A stretch of DNA of 6,043 nt from Gammaproteobacteria bacterium (GTDB lineage Bacteria; Pseudomonadota; Gammaproteobacteria; Enterobacterales; GCA-2746155), in NCBI GenBank assembly GCA_024206355.1, contig JAAGZM010000576.1, forward strand, positions 1 to 6,043. The letters run 5' to 3'. The first letter of the stretch is position 1, and each line of letters opens with the position of its first letter. Positions 5,946-6,043 of this stretch are shown here, piece after piece. The translations under genes were made by a program, and so were the position numbers. Under the pieces are notes generated by a model. That model was not told the DNA's origin. It saw only the letters and a program-made list of their open reading frames with translations, and searched no databases.

Positions 5946-6034
5946 GTTTTTTAGGCTTAGTGGCGCCGACTAAAAAGCCGTTCATAGTCATTCTATGTAA
6001 GGCTTTTGCCGTCAAGTCAATAAGTCTAAAAAAC
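5946..6034. repeat. 89-bp imperfect inverted repeat with nested, co-centred arms
   Basis: Four arm pairs share one centre at position 5990: GTTTTTTAGGCTTA with TAAGTCTAAAAAAC (5946-5959 and 6021-6034, one G-T pair), a weak TGGC/GTCA block (5961-5964 and 6016-6019, with one wobble), AAAAGCC with GGCTTTT (5973-5979 and 6001-6007), and CATAG with CTATG (5983-5987 and 5993-5997). The whole could fold into one long interrupted hairpin. It may be a small MITE or intergenic palindromic unit, or its inner part (AAAAGCC/GGCTTTTT) a bidirectional terminator. It occupies most of the torC upstream region inside the window, and no clear promoter is visible beside it. Confidence 0.75.
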
Positions 6035-6043
6035 GTGCAATCA

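Noticed and set aside
5946..6034. Integron attC site
   Set aside because: The outer arms do not match the RYYYAAC/GTTRRRY core sites, and no cassette structure is present.
5908..6043. A minus-strand frame open from the right edge for about 44 codons, ending in a TGA (5910-5908) that overlaps the TTG start of torC
   Set aside because: The overlap resembles translational coupling, but nearly the whole frame lies in the 89-bp palindrome, the peptide is basic and low in complexity, and it does not resemble the hydrophobic TorE/NapE proteins found before torC in some species. It could be the tail of a gene outside the window, but this cannot be supported.

Overview
The window is AT-rich and reads like a chromosomal accessory stretch of a gammaproteobacterium, probably marine. 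That placement is inference: it rests on a TorC-type pentahaem cytochrome, a REP-associated (RAYT-type) Y1 transposase with GGGGACAGTTTAC-type repeats, and the general character of the proteins. No rRNA, tRNA or core marker gene is present to confirm it.

Layout, left to right. Positions 1-184 hold no supportable gene. They contain a small GC hairpin near 95-112 and a 24-bp perfect palindrome at 155-178 followed by a T-run. Positions 185-3021 are a compact two-gene operon on the minus strand. A PYROXD2/CrtI-like FAD oxidoreductase (1396-3021) is read first, followed after 17 bp by a GcvT-like, folate-binding aminomethyltransferase-family protein (185-1378). Upstream on the same strand is a regulator (3124-3900) that joins an N-terminal SnoaL/NTF2-like pocket domain to a C-terminal AraC DNA-binding domain. 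The 102-bp gap between regulator and operon can be read as a weak terminator followed by a TATACT promoter element.

Positions 3933-4784 are a REP/RAYT-like mobile unit. It has a 65-bp near-perfect palindrome on the left, a Y1 HUH transposase gene on the plus strand (4080-4736), and two tandem 25-bp copies of the palindrome half-unit on the right. The unit abuts both neighbours: the stop codon of torC lies in the AATTAATTA run bordering its right edge, and the palindrome lies just ahead of the AraC-type regulator.

Positions 4787-5911 encode a membrane-anchored pentahaem TorC/DorC-type cytochrome on the minus strand with a TTG start. No TorA-type reductase follows it; the mobile unit occupies that position. 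Upstream, 5946-6034 form a long imperfect inverted repeat whose nested arms all share one centre.

Working idea (inference): the oxidoreductase and the GcvT-like protein form an oxidase plus folate-dependent one-carbon transferase pair acting on a methylated or amine-type small molecule. They are probably controlled by the neighbouring SnoaL-AraC regulator, whose N-terminal pocket may sense the substrate. Whether the TorC cytochrome belongs to the same physiology, for instance through trimethylamine N-oxide, cannot be decided from this window.
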